The notes below the pieces were generated by a model. It was not told where the DNA came from. It did not search any database and saw only the letters and a list, made by a program, of their open reading frames with translations. From the NCBI GenBank assembly GCA_009760855.2, contig WPIO01000016.1, forward strand, positions 2,311,001-2,375,000: a stretch of 64,000 nt of DNA, written 5' to 3'. Source of the stretch: Cristatella mucedo. Lineage: Eukaryota > Bryozoa > Phylactolaemata > Cristatellidae. Below are positions 63,346 to 64,000 of the stretch, piece after piece (position 1 is the stretch's first letter; every line of letters begins with the position of its first letter). The position numbers and the translations under genes are program-made.

Positions 63346-63547
63346 GTAAGTCAAGTGGTCAGCGACCACTGGCTGCCTTGTCAACATCTGCGGCTGCCGG
63401 CCTCCTCTTGGTGATGGCAGCCAAAATTTTTCTTTACATTTTTTTATAATCCATTTACTGTGGACTCTGAATGTGGAGGTACTTTATCTACCTGTCTGTG
63501 CATTGTACATACCAGTGTATGCACATAAATATGTGTTGAACTACAGG

Positions 63548-64000
63548 CCGTTGTCAATTCGACCACGGCTATGGCTGTAGGTGTCGTTTTCGACAGCGGC
63601 CTAAACTTTAAATGGTTCATTCAGAAGACTGCTCCTACAGCTAGCCATCACGTCCGATCCCGATCTAAGATTAGGAGCTGTCTTCCACGGTGGCTTGCAA
63701 ACAATTTAAATAGCTCCTTAGTGCTGTCTCGGCTTGATTATTGTAATTCCCTTTTGGCTGGGCTACCAAAACAAGCCACTAGGTCACTGCAGCTGGCATT
63801 GAATATGACTGCAAAGCTAGTTTGCAAATCCCCGAGGTTTGACCGCATGTCTCCTTTGCTGGAAGAGCTTGGATGACTGCCGGTTGATCAATGGATACAG
63901 AGAAAAATTCTGACGTGCTGACCCACAAGTCCTACCACAGCTGGGCTCCTTCATGCCTAGCTTAACTACTGTATTAGTATAAGCCTCCTCGGGCCCTCAG
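63548..64000 (+). mobile_element. LINE-I fragment, truncated by the window end
   Basis: C-terminal RT region from VGVVFDSGLNFKWFIQKTAPTA to LLEELG, followed by a TGA in the same Trp position as the copy at 1005. The related frame continues to 64000. Confidence 0.88.

Overview
This is an animal (metazoan) nuclear genome window, most likely from an invertebrate. It has spliced genes with GT/AG introns, many L2/CR1-type LINE fragments, tRNA-derived SINEs, solo LTRs, a hAT remnant and very long microsatellites. No prokaryotic signal is present. The species cannot be named from the sequence. The one recognisable conserved gene is clearly diverged from its vertebrate orthologue.

Layout. (1) Positions 1-40 kb hold a segmentally duplicated cluster of a small gene family that I do not recognise. 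Each complete member has a signal-peptide exon, one Ig-like exon (phase 1 at both ends) and a short C-terminal exon. Gene A (minus, 2.4-4.4 kb) lacks its last exon. Gene B (minus, 19.0-21.7 kb) is complete at about 190 aa. Gene C (minus, 26.1-27.1 kb) is a frameshifted pseudogene. Gene D (plus, 32.4-35.8 kb) is complete at about 180 aa. C and D lie on the arms of a 3.2 kb high-identity inverted repeat. Further gene-less pieces of the same duplicon lie at 10.0-11.35 kb and 14.9-18.8 kb. The products should be secreted glycoproteins with six conserved cysteines.

(2) Positions 40-46 kb are mostly retroelement wreckage plus a decayed hAT (ZMYM/DUF4371-like) transposase. (3) From 46.5 kb to beyond the end, the plus strand carries the 5' half of an orthologue of GPCPD1 (glycerophosphocholine phosphodiesterase). 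Exons encode the N-terminal CBM20 starch-binding domain, a middle domain, and the first GHRG motif of the GDPD catalytic domain. One exon is a 27-nt in-frame microexon. The introns are packed with LINEs, SINEs and simple repeats.

Repeats. LINE-I ends in an (ATTAC)n-like tail. LINE-II ends in a conserved hairpin followed by (ATT)n, and SINE-II carries a closely similar tail, so it probably borrows the LINE-II machinery. Several perfect short-loop palindromes, simple-repeat blocks near 1 kb and two minisatellites complete the picture. LINE, SINE and duplicon borders were read by eye and are approximate to about 10-50 bp. Splice junctions of the Ig genes and of GPCPD1 were read base by base and are checked for phase.
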